Below are positions 42,721 through 52,545 of a stretch of 62,468 nucleotides of DNA, one piece after another. A program made the translations under genes and the position numbers. Positions within the stretch are counted from its first letter, which is position 1. Each line of letters begins with the position of its first letter. The notes beneath the pieces were generated by a model that made no database searches, was not told where the DNA came from, and saw only the letters and a list, made by a program, of their open reading frames with translations. Source of the stretch: Discostella pseudostelligera (lineage: Eukaryota > Bacillariophyta > Thalassiosirophyceae > Thalassiosirales > Thalassiosiraceae); the NCBI GenBank assembly GCA_036940085.1, contig JALLBK010000358.1:1-62468 (forward strand). Direction: 5' to 3'.

Positions 42721-43043
42721 GTGAAGGTAGCAGTGGGTGAAACTGTAGATAGTAGAAATTGATGTATTTGAGTACCATTGTTAGAACAGCAGTGTGAGAG
42801 TGTGTGCGCGCTCAAGAGGTACTATTTATAATATGATGTAACCTTAGAATAGCGAAACGATTGCAGTAGTAAAAGTCGAGTATAGACCATGCTTTGCACT
42901 TCTTCCGTCTGTTGCTTTGAAATCCATATTCTCTTTATACAAATTGGCATGGCAACAATGACAAATAATACCTTTCATTAAATAGCACACACGCAACAAT
43001 ACTTTTTACAACAACCAATCGCAACGACGCTTTAGCCACATTC
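42721..43043. other. Intergenic, tail-to-tail 3' regions
   Basis: 323 bp between two stop codons. It contains the 3' UTRs of the lectin-like and Mpv17-like genes. Nothing else is visible. Confidence 0.6.
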
Positions 43044-44762
43044 TTATTCGTCTTTTGCCAGCAAAGGCATTGCGTCAGTGGAATTCGTAATAATTGTTTC
43101 GCCACTTGGACCATCCTCCACTGCATTGCCTGCCACTAATATTATTGCTTTATTATCGCCCTCTCCTTGCGATGAATCAAACTTTAATATCATGGAGCTA
43201 AGTCTTTCGAATATGTTCAGTTCTTCTTCCTTCTTCCCTGCCTCAATCCCCTCTACGTCCCCTGTTGACTCGTCCTCTTCCTTTACATCATCCCCACGCG
43301 CTTTCGATGCCAATATGGCATTCCATACCAAATCTACCGAATTCACCCACAATATACGATGGCGGGCAGGAATCAATCCATACGTTACACAATGCACCAG
43401 CGGCCAAAATCGCCATGCCGTAAACATAATCGGCTTCAATCGATTCTTCACATTCTCCGTTCCATTCTCGACAGTTTCCCCATTCAATAATCCCACAGCA
43501 ATAATATATATGGAACATTTCACCGACAAGTATATGGTTTGATCCATGAGTATTTTGAATGCACGATTGGTAATCCCCATTGTGAGACCGTCCACGGGCA
43601 ATATCCAATCACTAAATTCATAGTATTCATGTACCGCAGGACCGAAGCACATACCGACCAAACCATTCTTTAATGTCCGTGCGGCATCAAAGTCGAGGAT
43701 ATCCTTCCGTTGAAACAGTGTTTGACTTAACCAATCCCCAAGTAGATAGATGACAATATTGATAATGGTTTTGGTTGCCACTGGTTTTTCACTTAGGGAA
43801 TTTTCATACGATGCCCATGTGTCTAGGGGGATTCTCATGCCGATTTCGGCGGGGGACCATCCCCTTGTCATACCGCGGTCAATGTTGAAAACTGAGACAA
43901 AGACGTAGCCAAAGCTTACGGCAAGAAGAGCGAGATTGAATAATTTCGAGGCGAGAGTTTGACCGTTGGCATCTTTTTGGAAGAGGGCTTTGACAAATGC
44001 GGGATAGTCTGCCTCCTCCTCCTGCGGCTGTAGCCCCTGGGCACTTTGGATTGTGGCCAATGAAAACTCGGATACAATTATACCTGCTGTTGTTGCATCA
44101 GCCTGGACCATACCGTACTCATCATATGATATAGAAACCAAAGGAGCGGAGGTCATGGGGACAACTCCCTGTATATTGTTTCCCAGTTCATCATTCGCTG
44201 AAAGAAGTGGCATTACTTCCATATCGTTGTCGTGTGATATCAGTATATTGTGATCCAAGGTGTCGTGTTGTTTAAGCATCTCCTCCAACGGAATGGCCAT
44301 TTCTAATTGTATCGATTCCGAGGAAGCATCGTTGTCAATAGCAATGGTGTGGTGATCCACATCATGTAATGTTGTAGGAGTATCTGACAATGTCGAATTC
44401 AAGTGCAGTAGCTCACCACTCTCCGACGGTGCAGCACTAGCAGAGGATGCTGGTGATTCTAGCGATACCAAAAGTGAAGTTGATGATGTCATCGATGGTG
44501 ATCTCCTCGTGGTAGACCGTATCTTCCCTCGAAGTCGAGCACCTGTATTCGGCGCCTCATTGCATGCTGGTCCCGTTGTCGTTGTTAATAGTGAATTGTA
44601 GGTGTATGTGTAGGATTTTCTAAGCGCGCATGATGATGATATCGACAAAGATGAAGAGGGAGAGATGAATGCAAATGATGTCCTCGACAGCGCCAATACG
44701 GCAACGAGTAGAGGAACCACCGACACCGGCAACGATGACGGCTGTCGTCTGCGTTCACCCAT
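43044..44762 (-). CDS. Mpv17/PMP22-family membrane protein with N-terminal targeting extension
   Basis: The ATG at 44762 gives 572 residues; an in-frame ATG at 44849 would add 29. The N terminus (SSLPVSVVPLLVAVLALSRTSFAFISPSSS) is a signal peptide with SFAF at the cleavage site, so import into a plastid is plausible. Residues ~90-290 are Ser/Thr/Asp-rich and variable. The Mpv17/PMP22 domain is in the C-terminal half: LDTWASYENSLSEKPVATKTI (start), GDWLSQTL, FGPAVHEYY, then KPIMFTAWRFWPLVHCVTYGLIPARHRILWVN, which is the diagnostic family motif. These proteins are four-helix channels or pore proteins of organelle membranes. Length is about three times that of plain Mpv17. Confidence 0.88.
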   Translation of the reverse strand: MGERRRQPSSLPVSVVPLLVAVLALSRTSFAFISPSSSLSISSSCALRKSYTYTYNSLLTTTTGPACNEAPNTGARLRGKIRSTTRRSPSMTSSTSLLVSLESPASSASAAPSESGELLHLNSTLSDTPTTLHDVDHHTIAIDNDASSESIQLEMAIPLEEMLKQHDTLDHNILISHDNDMEVMPLLSANDELGNNIQGVVPMTSAPLVSISYDEYGMVQADATTAGIIVSEFSLATIQSAQGLQPQEEEADYPAFVKALFQKDANGQTLASKLFNLALLAVSFGYVFVSVFNIDRGMTRGWSPAEIGMRIPLDTWASYENSLSEKPVATKTIINIVIYLLGDWLSQTLFQRKDILDFDAARTLKNGLVGMCFGPAVHEYYEFSDWILPVDGLTMGITNRAFKILMDQTIYLSVKCSIYIIAVGLLNGETVENGTENVKNRLKPIMFTAWRFWPLVHCVTYGLIPARHRILWVNSVDLVWNAILASKARGDDVKEEDESTGDVEGIEAGKKEEELNIFERLSSMILKFDSSQGEGDNKAIILVAGNAVEDGPSGETIITNSTDAMPLLAKDE

Positions 44763-45154
44763 CGTCGCGGCTATTGCTATTGGTGGTGGATAATTGAAGC
44801 TATGGCATCTTCCACTTGCCACTGGCGCTGGATTCATGTTGATCAGCACTCAATGCTCAATCAATGCCACTGGCTAAAACAACAATCAGGCGCCCACATC
44901 GTGCCCACATCATATCCGAGACACAGCGTCAAGCAGCACGCACCGTCATCGTGGGAGAAAAAGAGTGGAAGAAAAAGAGAGCGATGAGAGAGCGAGGCTT
45001 GCGTCTTTTTCTTCAACGACGGACAGCTGACACAGCTGACGTCAGCCTTTAACTTGAACAGGCCAGACGCCAAAAATGGCGGGGAGCTTCACCAAAAATG
45101 GCGGGGGCTTCTTTCATTCTCCACCAACAGAAAAATATTAATACTAGTGGCGCC
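44763..45154. promoter_or_regulatory. Divergent promoter with repeated CCAAAAATGGCGGGG element
   Basis: Between the Mpv17-like and six-cysteine protein genes. The 15-mer CCAAAAATGGCGGGG occurs at 45070-45084 and 45092-45106. CCAAAAATGG matches the CArG consensus CC(A/T)6GG recognised by MADS-box/SRF proteins in other eukaryotes. Start codons are 44762 (reverse) and 45155 (forward). Confidence 0.55.
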
Positions 45155-46429
45155 ATGAAGATTTTACCCCTCGCCATCACCCGCCTTCTCGTCGCAGTCG
45201 CAGCTGCTGCCATCACAGCCGATGACTACGAGCGGTACGCTATCGATCCCAACGATTTGTTATCCCAATTAGCCTGCATTATCGATGTTGCCGGTGGTGG
45301 ACACCCTTCGCTCATTGCCGATGAGACTAACTGCGCTTCTACGACAGACGGCGGTGGCCGATCCTGCCTATGGTGCGATGCCACCTCCACCATTGGTTCT
45401 GGATTGTGCGTTAGTTCGGATCAAAAGTCCATGATGAGTCAATACTGGGATCAATATTGCATCAATACCGATGAACAGCAACAGCAGCAAGAACAGCAGG
45501 CCGGTGTTAGTGTGGCAGAAGGTGATTGGCTATCCCAACTTGCCTGCAATGTCGATGTTAGTGGTCAACAACCCTCGCTTATTGATGAGAATACCTGCTC
45601 TTCGACACAAGATGCCTCTGGTCAAGCATGCGTATGGTGCGATGCCTCAGCGACCATTGGGTCCAGTGGTGGATTGTGCGTTAGTACCGATCAAAAGGCA
45701 TTATTGGGACAATATTGGGATCAGCTATGCAGTACAGCGGGGTCATCCAGTACACCACCACCACCACCACCGACTCCACCACCCACGCCCCCTCCTGTCC
45801 CCGCTCCAGTCCCCGTTCCTGCACCCGACAATAACAATGTCCCCACGGAACTCATATGCACCATGGATGCATCCTCAAATGTTATATCTGATGAAACCAC
45901 CTGTGTAAGCCAGAAGGATACCAATGGCAATGCTTGTGTTTGGTGTGATGTTCCCATACTTGGTGGGACATGCGTTACGGCGGATATGAAATCGGCAATT
46001 GGTTTCCTTTGCTCCTCCTCCTCCACTGCTTCTTTTTCAGGGTCGTCTTTGGATGAACATGAGAAGGAGGGCAAGTATTTGCGTGGCGATGCCAACAACA
46101 ATGATAACTACGACACCGGAGATGACGGCGGAGATAATGAAGGAGATAATGATGATGCAGGATGGAAATCATTAGACCCCACTTGTCTTGGCGATTCCAA
46201 TGGATTAGTCGGAGATAAGGATGATTGCACCACCCAGACTGATTCCAGTGGCAATGTCTGTATTTGGTGTGATGCCGGCAATGATGTCTTTGGCATATGT
46301 GCTACGATGGAGGAAAAAGACTATCTTGGTACCTATTTGAATTGTGATGAGGCAGTCATCGATGTTGTTGCGGATGCTGCTGTAGAAGAAGCGGGTGTGG
46401 ATTTTGATGCATTGTTTGCTGTGGAGTAG
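45155..46429 (+). CDS. Secreted protein with four six-cysteine repeats
   Basis: The start at ATG 45155 gives a signal peptide (MKILPLAITRLLVAVAAAAITA) and 424 residues in total. Four repeats of ~50-65 residues each carry six Cys and a central WCD: approximate form LAC-x(n)-C-x-S-x-x-D-x-x-G-x-x-C-x-W-C-D-x(n)-G-x-C-x(n)-C. Repeats 1 and 2 are most alike (QYWDQYC and QYWDQLC). A Gln/Glu-rich spacer separates 1 and 2, and a Pro-rich linker (~residues 209-232) precedes repeat 3. A Ser- and Asp/Asn-rich acidic stretch precedes repeat 4. The six Cys probably form three disulfides per unit. I cannot match it to a known family; a cell-wall or extracellular role is likely. Confidence 0.8.
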   Translation: MKILPLAITRLLVAVAAAAITADDYERYAIDPNDLLSQLACIIDVAGGGHPSLIADETNCASTTDGGGRSCLWCDATSTIGSGLCVSSDQKSMMSQYWDQYCINTDEQQQQQEQQAGVSVAEGDWLSQLACNVDVSGQQPSLIDENTCSSTQDASGQACVWCDASATIGSSGGLCVSTDQKALLGQYWDQLCSTAGSSSTPPPPPPTPPPTPPPVPAPVPVPAPDNNNVPTELICTMDASSNVISDETTCVSQKDTNGNACVWCDVPILGGTCVTADMKSAIGFLCSSSSTASFSGSSLDEHEKEGKYLRGDANNNDNYDTGDDGGDNEGDNDDAGWKSLDPTCLGDSNGLVGDKDDCTTQTDSSGNVCIWCDAGNDVFGICATMEEKDYLGTYLNCDEAVIDVVADAAVEEAGVDFDALFAVE

Positions 46430-46712
46430 CTTTGAAGTGAGTAGTGTGAAGTGATTGACTATAGAGAGAGGTGCGTTACGTATAGTTTTGCACCGAATGC
46501 AGTTTGCTCTCGAGACTTAGGTACCAATGTAATCGTGTAATCGCTAGTTACTGTTGATATTTACAATATATTGATGTGTCATGCATATCATCTGATGTGC
46601 ATAAGAGGGTACGACTGGACATAATCATATTGCATCCCTGAACTACTTTATTCTATCTATACTTTATTCTATCTAATGAACCAAATTTCGCTTATCATAC
46701 CGTTGTTCAATC

Positions 46713-47975
46713 TCACGCACCTGCCATCACAGCCAATGCCGCATCACATTCTTGCGCAAGTAGCTGATGTTTCCTTTGACCGACTCGCTGCGATACCTGC
46801 ATAACACCAGACAAACCACGTTCCATTAGTAATTGTCGCATCTCAAATGACGAGCCAAGCAATGCATTCAAACATCGAGCGGCATGGTATGCATTGTGAG
46901 ATTGGTGTTCGGCGTGGGATAGTTCCGATAGCAATGCATCGATTATACCAGATTGACCCATCCATTCCTCGGATTGGAGCAATGAGCAAATAACATCAGG
47001 AGCAACTACATCGGCCGAGAGGGTATGGAGTGCGTTGGCCAAAACAGCAAGTGCGGTATTGTGCATGTTTTCGTAGTGGCGAAACTCATAGTCCACAAGA
47101 GATGCAGTACTCTCGTCTGGAGAACTACCACTCATGCGTGGGCTAGTATGGATGCATCCATTGATAAAAATTTTAATGATGGAGCGCCCGTGATCTCCCC
47201 GCAAGACCGCTTCTGCCACAGCTGAAGATACTTGCGACTTTTCCCCATCCGATAGTACTAAAAGACTTTCGATTCCAAGTAGGACAGCGTCTAATCGGTA
47301 ATTTTTGAGTAGTTCCTCGACCTGTAGAATATACTCCTCGTCTGACTCTACAGCCTCGCAACATTCAATATCTGTGCAGCACGATGATGATAGCATGGGA
47401 ATTGTAGGAATGTAATTTTGAATCAGTACTTCTCTCTCCTCGACGACTTCTCCCCGTGCAGCTGCAAGCACCGCTCGCGCATACTTGACATAATTGAATG
47501 AGTCACCAGTTACGCGTTGAAGCTCTACCAAAACACCCTTACTGCTACTACTACTCATGCGTAGCTTCTTAAAGAGTCGAACATAAAACATTGTATGATC
47601 CAGTGCCTCTGCAAGAAGAGATGCCTCATTCGGATTATATTCGGCGGTGATGGATAACTTTTGTAGACAATCGGTAATCCTATTGGCAATTGTACATGGA
47701 TCGGAGCAATCGTCTACGACGGTACTGGTTCGTTGGATTGGAAAGAACATGGGTACCTCCGGCAAAGCATCATAGCCTACTACGCTACTGATCCATGTAT
47801 TGTCGGCGGAATGATCTGGAAAGTCGCCGAGACAAATATTCGAATTCGAGGTAGGAATAGGACATATCATTGATGGTACAGAGCCTTTCCCTTCCGACGT
47901 TATAAACACATTAATCAAGGATGGATCGATGATGGCATGCGAAAATGTAGGTGAGAGATGGTTGGGCTTCGTCAT
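46713..47975 (-). CDS. ARM-like helical repeat protein of unknown function
   Basis: A single exon of 420 residues. The C-terminal ~300 residues are rich in Leu/Ala helices with a regular spacing that looks like armadillo or HEAT repeats, such as AVLANALHTLSADVV...ICSLLQSEEW and AARCLNALLGSSFEMRQLLM. The N-terminal ~75 residues are irregular. No signal peptide or catalytic motif is seen. It may act as a protein scaffold. It is divergent from adenylate kinase, sharing a promoter of ~420 bp with E2F-like elements. Confidence 0.65.
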   Translation of the reverse strand: MTKPNHLSPTFSHAIIDPSLINVFITSEGKGSVPSMICPIPTSNSNICLGDFPDHSADNTWISSVVGYDALPEVPMFFPIQRTSTVVDDCSDPCTIANRITDCLQKLSITAEYNPNEASLLAEALDHTMFYVRLFKKLRMSSSSSKGVLVELQRVTGDSFNYVKYARAVLAAARGEVVEEREVLIQNYIPTIPMLSSSCCTDIECCEAVESDEEYILQVEELLKNYRLDAVLLGIESLLVLSDGEKSQVSSAVAEAVLRGDHGRSIIKIFINGCIHTSPRMSGSSPDESTASLVDYEFRHYENMHNTALAVLANALHTLSADVVAPDVICSLLQSEEWMGQSGIIDALLSELSHAEHQSHNAYHAARCLNALLGSSFEMRQLLMERGLSGVMQVSQRVGQRKHQLLAQECDAALAVMAGA

Positions 47976-48396
47976 GATGTCACTCTTTTGTTAGTGTTTT
48001 GTTGAATTGGAATGATGAATTAATGTACGTATCGACGAAATAAATATTTGCATTCAGTGGCAATGGCGGTCGCGGTGGTGCAGGAACGCCAAGGAGATTC
48101 GTCGATCTAAGGACTGGTCGTGGGAGGTTCTTGTCCGCGATCGTACTTCATCTTGCATGCTTGCTAGTCGAGGTGCTTTCCCGCCAAAAAACACTCAAAA
48201 CATTTGGCGGGAAGACGCGGGAAGGCGTTTCCCGCCGAAAAATGCATGCGTGGCGAAAGGTTCGATGATCCACGTGGAAGAAATCTGTGGTTGAGACGAC
48301 GCCGAACAGACCGGCTTGCGTCACCTTCGCCCCACAAAATCCAACGCAAAAATAATCTTCCGCCGCCAACGAGACAACATAAAATCCATCCCAACC
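47976..48396. promoter_or_regulatory. Divergent promoter with three E2F-like elements and a G-box
   Basis: TTTCCCGCCAAAAA at 48177-48190, ATTTGGCGGGAAG at 48202-48214, TTTCCCGCCGAAAAA at 48228-48242 and CCACGTGG at 48270-48277 lie upstream of adenylate kinase (ATG 48397) and of the ARM-like gene (start 47975, other strand). It is the densest site cluster in the window. Confidence 0.6.
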
Positions 48397-49514
48397 ATGA
48401 TATCCAACACCCTCCTACGCACTACCAGCCGGAGACTTTCCTCCGCCGCTATCTCCTCCACCTCTCATGGTGCCAAAAAGGCGGCATTTTCTTCTTCGTC
48501 ATTTCGACATACCTTCTCGAATGAGGAAGCTCGTAAGAAGATGATGCTGCCAATACTGGCGGTGGCCACCACCGTCGCTGGATGGAGTATTGTCTCATCT
48601 CAAGAGAATGACGAGAAGAGTGTTGCGCAATGCCTCAAAAAGTCGGATGCAACATTGGCTCAAGAAGTGGAGAATAAATTCGCCACGTATTGGCCACGCA
48701 ACATTATGATTCTGTTTGGTCCTCCCGGTAAGTAAAAATGTACACAACTTCAATTTCGATTTCTACCTTTATGTGCTAATCCTCTCACTTTGAATCTACT
48801 GTCATTCCTACTGGTCGTCTCCTCTCTCACTCTCGTTTTTATTTTTATGCAGGTGCTGGAAAGGGAACCCATGGTCCTAAAATCGAAGACCTACTCGGCA
48901 TTCCCCAACTCTCCACCGGCGACATGCTCCGTGCGGCCGTTACCGCCAAAACCGAAGTGGGTCTCAAGGCCGCCGCCGTCATGAAAGCCGGCGGTCTCGT
49001 ATCCGACGATATTGTAATCGGTATCATTCGTGATCGTATCCGTGAACCAGATTGTAAATTCGGTTTCATCCTTGATGGTTTCCCACGTACTTTGGTCCAG
49101 GCCCAGGAATTGGATAAAATGTTAGCGGAGGAAGGTGCATGTGTCACCAAAGTGGTGGAATTGCAAGTGCCTGATGAAGTGTTGGAAGAACGCATCTGTG
49201 GACGATGGATTCATAAGACTAGTGGACGGAGTTATCATGTCAAGTATGCTCCACCGAAAAGTATGAAAAAGGACAATAAGGGCCATCCGATTCCGGAAAG
49301 TATGAAGGATGATGAGACTGGTGAGCCATTGATGCAACGACCGGATGATACGGCATCGGCATTGGTGAAACGGTTGCAGGGATATCATAGTGAGACTGTG
49401 CCCATTTTGGAACATTACAAGCCCAATGGTATTGTGGCGATGGTGAATGCCAATCAGGGTATGGACGGTGTTTGGGGAGAGGTGTTGCAGGCGCTCAAGC
49501 GTGGAGAAAAGTGA
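48397..49514 (+). CDS. Adenylate kinase, organelle-targeted (two exons)
   Basis: Exons 48397-48727 and 48853-49514 join at phase 1 inside the P-loop codon for Gly, giving 330 residues. Residues 1-70 are a basic, Ser-rich presequence like a mitochondrial one, followed by a hydrophobic segment (MMLPILAVATTVAGWSIV). The catalytic domain starts near ~residue 103: GPPGAGKGT (P-loop), LSTGDMLRAAV (AMP-binding), DGFPRTLVQAQELD, and LID region RICGRWIHKTSGRSYH...RPDDTASALVKRL. It is a long-form adenylate kinase with no zinc-binding Cys set in the LID. It interconverts ATP + AMP and 2 ADP. The hydrophobic segment may anchor it in an inner membrane; that is inference. Confidence 0.93.
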
Positions 49515-49723
49515 GAAACAACTGATTCATTGATATCAAACAAAATTTGTCTATAACTCGGAAGAGAGTCGGTCTATCTATGAACTATGAAGCGAGAGGA
49601 TCAATTTGCACTGAATCACGGCGAAAGTAAACACAACACTGATCTCGATTGCTCAGATGATGACGGTAGAATATCTACCCACTGCGAATCGCCTAAAGCT
49701 GAAAGCCAATTGCATGTACGCAT

Positions 49724-50635
49724 CTATTTAGACAAACAACTCAACCTCGTTTCCTCCAACTTTCGAATCAACTCATCATCTAAATGCTCACTCAATTTCA
49801 TGGGCACACCATCGTTCGATCCAGCTGGACCAGACACGAAACAAACTTTATTGACCGTTTCCTTTCCCATGAATGGTGCCACCGCCTTCCAAATCATATT
49901 GGCCACCTTCGGTACAGGAAAAATAACACATCGTTCTAATCGTAATGGGTGTAAATCACTCAATAACTTGACAGTAGACTGAATGAAGGGTAGTAAATGA
50001 ATTGCCTTGATGTTAGCCCAACCATGTCCCGATCGTACGTCAATGACCAATGTAATTTGATCGGTAGTTCGATGATCAAGGATGCGATCGAGATATATCG
50101 CTAGAGATAATGCATATATGGAAGTACTGGCCAATGTTGTATCAATTCGTGCGGGTAGATGTTGGAGATAATATCTCTTGTTTGACGCATGATGCACTGA
50201 TTCGTTGTTGGCAGGAGTAGATTGTTCATGTTCCAGCATGAACAACGTGCACGGAAGCTCTATCATTGTACAATTACTACCAGGCTCCCAATCGCGTCCA
50301 AACCTGGCTCGTTGGGTAGCATACGTCCAAGCACCATCCGTCGAAGAATTGAAATCAGAATTCTTCTCACCGCAATGTCGATTTCTCCACTCGAGATAAT
50401 ATTTCAATTTTTCAATTGCCAAAGTTGTATTTCCATTGCGAGCAACGAGAAATCGATGTCGTTCTGCTTCAGTGGATGTTGGCAATGCGTGGCGTATGAT
50501 CTCCAGTTCTTTGGCGTCAATGCTCGCACTGGCGACAGTCGACGACGACGGTCGTTCGCAGCCAGGCGGCAATGTTCCGACACACCCATCGGGAAAAGGC
50601 GCTGTCCCGTGAGTAGAGAAGATGGATGGGGGCAT
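49724..50635 (-). CDS. CRAL-TRIO (Sec14-like) domain protein
   Basis: The ATG at 50635 gives 303 residues; the open frame extends up to 50974, but that part overlaps the RAD51 start and looks like promoter. Residues ~50-90 (EIIRHALPTSTEAERHRFLVARNGNTTLAIEKLKYYLEWR) are the helical CRAL-TRIO N-terminal lobe. The lipid-binding lobe follows (YALSLAIYLDRIL, ITLVIDVRSGHGWAN, LLSDLHPLRLERCVIFPVPKVANMIWKAVAPFMGKETVNKVCFV). This family carries phosphatidylinositol or other lipids in a hydrophobic pocket. The C terminus is short and polar (LSEHLDDELIRKLEETRLSCLSK). The ligand is not predictable. Confidence 0.88.
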   Translation of the reverse strand: MPPSIFSTHGTAPFPDGCVGTLPPGCERPSSSTVASASIDAKELEIIRHALPTSTEAERHRFLVARNGNTTLAIEKLKYYLEWRNRHCGEKNSDFNSSTDGAWTYATQRARFGRDWEPGSNCTMIELPCTLFMLEHEQSTPANNESVHHASNKRYYLQHLPARIDTTLASTSIYALSLAIYLDRILDHRTTDQITLVIDVRSGHGWANIKAIHLLPFIQSTVKLLSDLHPLRLERCVIFPVPKVANMIWKAVAPFMGKETVNKVCFVSGPAGSNDGVPMKLSEHLDDELIRKLEETRLSCLSK

Positions 50636-50972
50636 CGCTCCTCGTGTTGGGCTGGTTCGGAGTCCAGTATCAATGGGTGAGTAGGAAGAGATCCCAGGCG
50701 GAAGTCGAATTGGTTTTGTTTGGTGCGGCGGCCGTATTGGTATTGATGCTGAGGCAAAATCGGCGGGAAGGAAATAAGCGAGAATTCTCCCGCCAAAACT
50801 CTTCAAGAAAAAATGGCGCGGCCTTGTTGACGCAGCCGCCGCCGCGCGCAACGAACCGCTGCAGCGGGCAACTGCCAAACAAAAGCAACACCACCGGACA
50901 CAGGCGGCGACGGCGACCATATTGTAGAATTCTTCATTCAAAGGGCCGATAAAGAAATCAATCAACCCAACC
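50636..50972. promoter_or_regulatory. Divergent RAD51 promoter with E2F-like element
   Basis: 337 bp between the CRAL-TRIO start (50635, reverse) and the RAD51 ATG (50973). TCCCGCCAAAA (50788-50798), the complement of TTTTGGCGGGA, and GGCGGGAAG at about 50762-50770 face each other. RAD51 is a known E2F target in animals and plants, so this context supports the interpretation. Confidence 0.6.
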
Positions 50973-52545
50973 ATGGCAGCCGTTGCACAGCAATATCATG
51001 AGGAAGCGCTTGATGCGCAGGGAGAGAATATGGAGGTGAGTTCTGTGCAGTAGCAACGGGGTGTTCGTCGGGGGAGGCGGCGGAGGGGTTGGCCGAGGAG
51101 TCAGTTTGATCGGCGTCATTGTTCTCATTGCGGGTGGGCAGGGGGGAGGGGTTGATTGCCGGTCCTAGGTGCAAATATTATCTATCGAATGTGACATTGA
51201 CGCGTTTATCTTTCTGTTGTCTCACGAGAATATATCTTGTGAACAATACTTTGAATATTATTTGATGTTGCCAGGTGGCCGTCACCTACCAATCTCTCGA
51301 CCTCCTCCAAGAACACGGCGTCGCCGCCAATGACATTCAAAAGCTCAACGACGCTGGTTTCCACACCATCGAGTCAGTAGCTCATGCCACTATACGTAAA
51401 TTATCCGAAGTACGGGGCCTATCCGAGGCCAAGGTGGTCAAACTCAAAGACATTGTTCGAACTCTGGTGCCCATGGATTTCAAAACTGCTGCCGATGCAC
51501 TTGAGGATAGGAAATCACTTGTTACACTAACGACAGGGTCGACGGAGCTTGATAAGCTATTAGAGGGTGGAATTGAGACAGGGTCGCTTACGGAAGTGTT
51601 TGGGGAGTTTCGTACGGGAAAGACTCAGCTTTGTCATACTTTGTGTGTTACTTGCCAAATGCCCATTTCGGAGGGTGGTGCGGAGGGAAAGGTGTGTTTG
51701 TCTTGAAATCAACTATTATCTTGTGCATTCATTCTTCCCTTGTGTTGTCTCTAACAATGCTCTTCGTGTCGAAATTATCATCGTGACGATAATCTGCATC
51801 CCCGCCGCAACCAATGCTCAAGGCAATCTACATTGACACAGAAGGTACCTTCCGCCCCCAACGTCTCCAGGCCATTGCCGAACGATTCGGGATGGATCCC
51901 GCCGTCGCGCTCGAGAATGTCGCCTACGCTCGTGCCCATAACAGCGAACATCAATCCGAACTCCTGAAAATGGCCGCGGCCATCATGTCCCAGGATCGAT
52001 ATGCTCTCATCGTCGTCGATTCGGCCACCGCACTCTATCGTACCGATTACAGTGGACGTGGTGAACTGTCGGAACGACAGATGCAGCTTGCGCAATTCTT
52101 GAGACAATTGACTCGTCTTGCTGAGGAGTTTGGTGTGGCTGTTTTTATGACCAATCAGGTGGTGGCCAATCCGGATGGTATGTCCTTTGCGAAGGATTCG
52201 ACGAAGCCGATTGGGGGGAATATTATTGCTCATGCTTCGACGACACGTTTGCGTCTTCGAAAGGGACGTGGAGAGAATCGTATTTGCACTGTGGTAAGAA
52301 TGGCTCAGATGTTAATCTTTCGTTGCAAATGGCTTTGTCGACAACTCTAATATCGCTCACTTTTGCTCCAACAGTATGATTCACCTACTCTTCCGGAAGC
52401 TGATTGCCAATTTGCCGTAGGTCCTAGTGGTGAGTTTGCTTTCATAAATGCTGAATGTATCTCGTACTAAATTCTTCTTACGTGTAATGCATCTCGCGTT
52501 ATTCCGACATTTCCTTGTTCAGGCATTTGCGATGCAACAGAGTAG
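50973..52545 (+). CDS. RAD51: DNA recombinase RAD51 (five exons)
   Basis: Exons 50973-51035, 51275-51691, 51823-52293, 52375-52429 and 52523-52545 give 342 residues. The short first exon encodes [21 protein letters not shown]. Next come the helix-hairpin-helix domain ([16 protein letters not shown]...[11 protein letters not shown]), Walker [10 protein letters not shown], Walker [26 protein letters not shown], and loop L2 with [41 protein letters not shown]. These match eukaryotic RAD51. The last exon is only 23 nt and supplies the C-terminal GICDATE. RAD51 forms the strand-exchange filament in homologous recombination. DMC1 is the alternative; the [11 protein letters not shown] end and L2 look more like RAD51 but I did not test it. 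Confidence 0.95.

Noticed and set aside
50636..50974. N-terminal extension of the CRAL-TRIO protein up to 50974
   Set aside because: It would overlap the RAD51 start and covers G/C-rich promoter elements; the ATG at 50635 gives a normal-sized protein.
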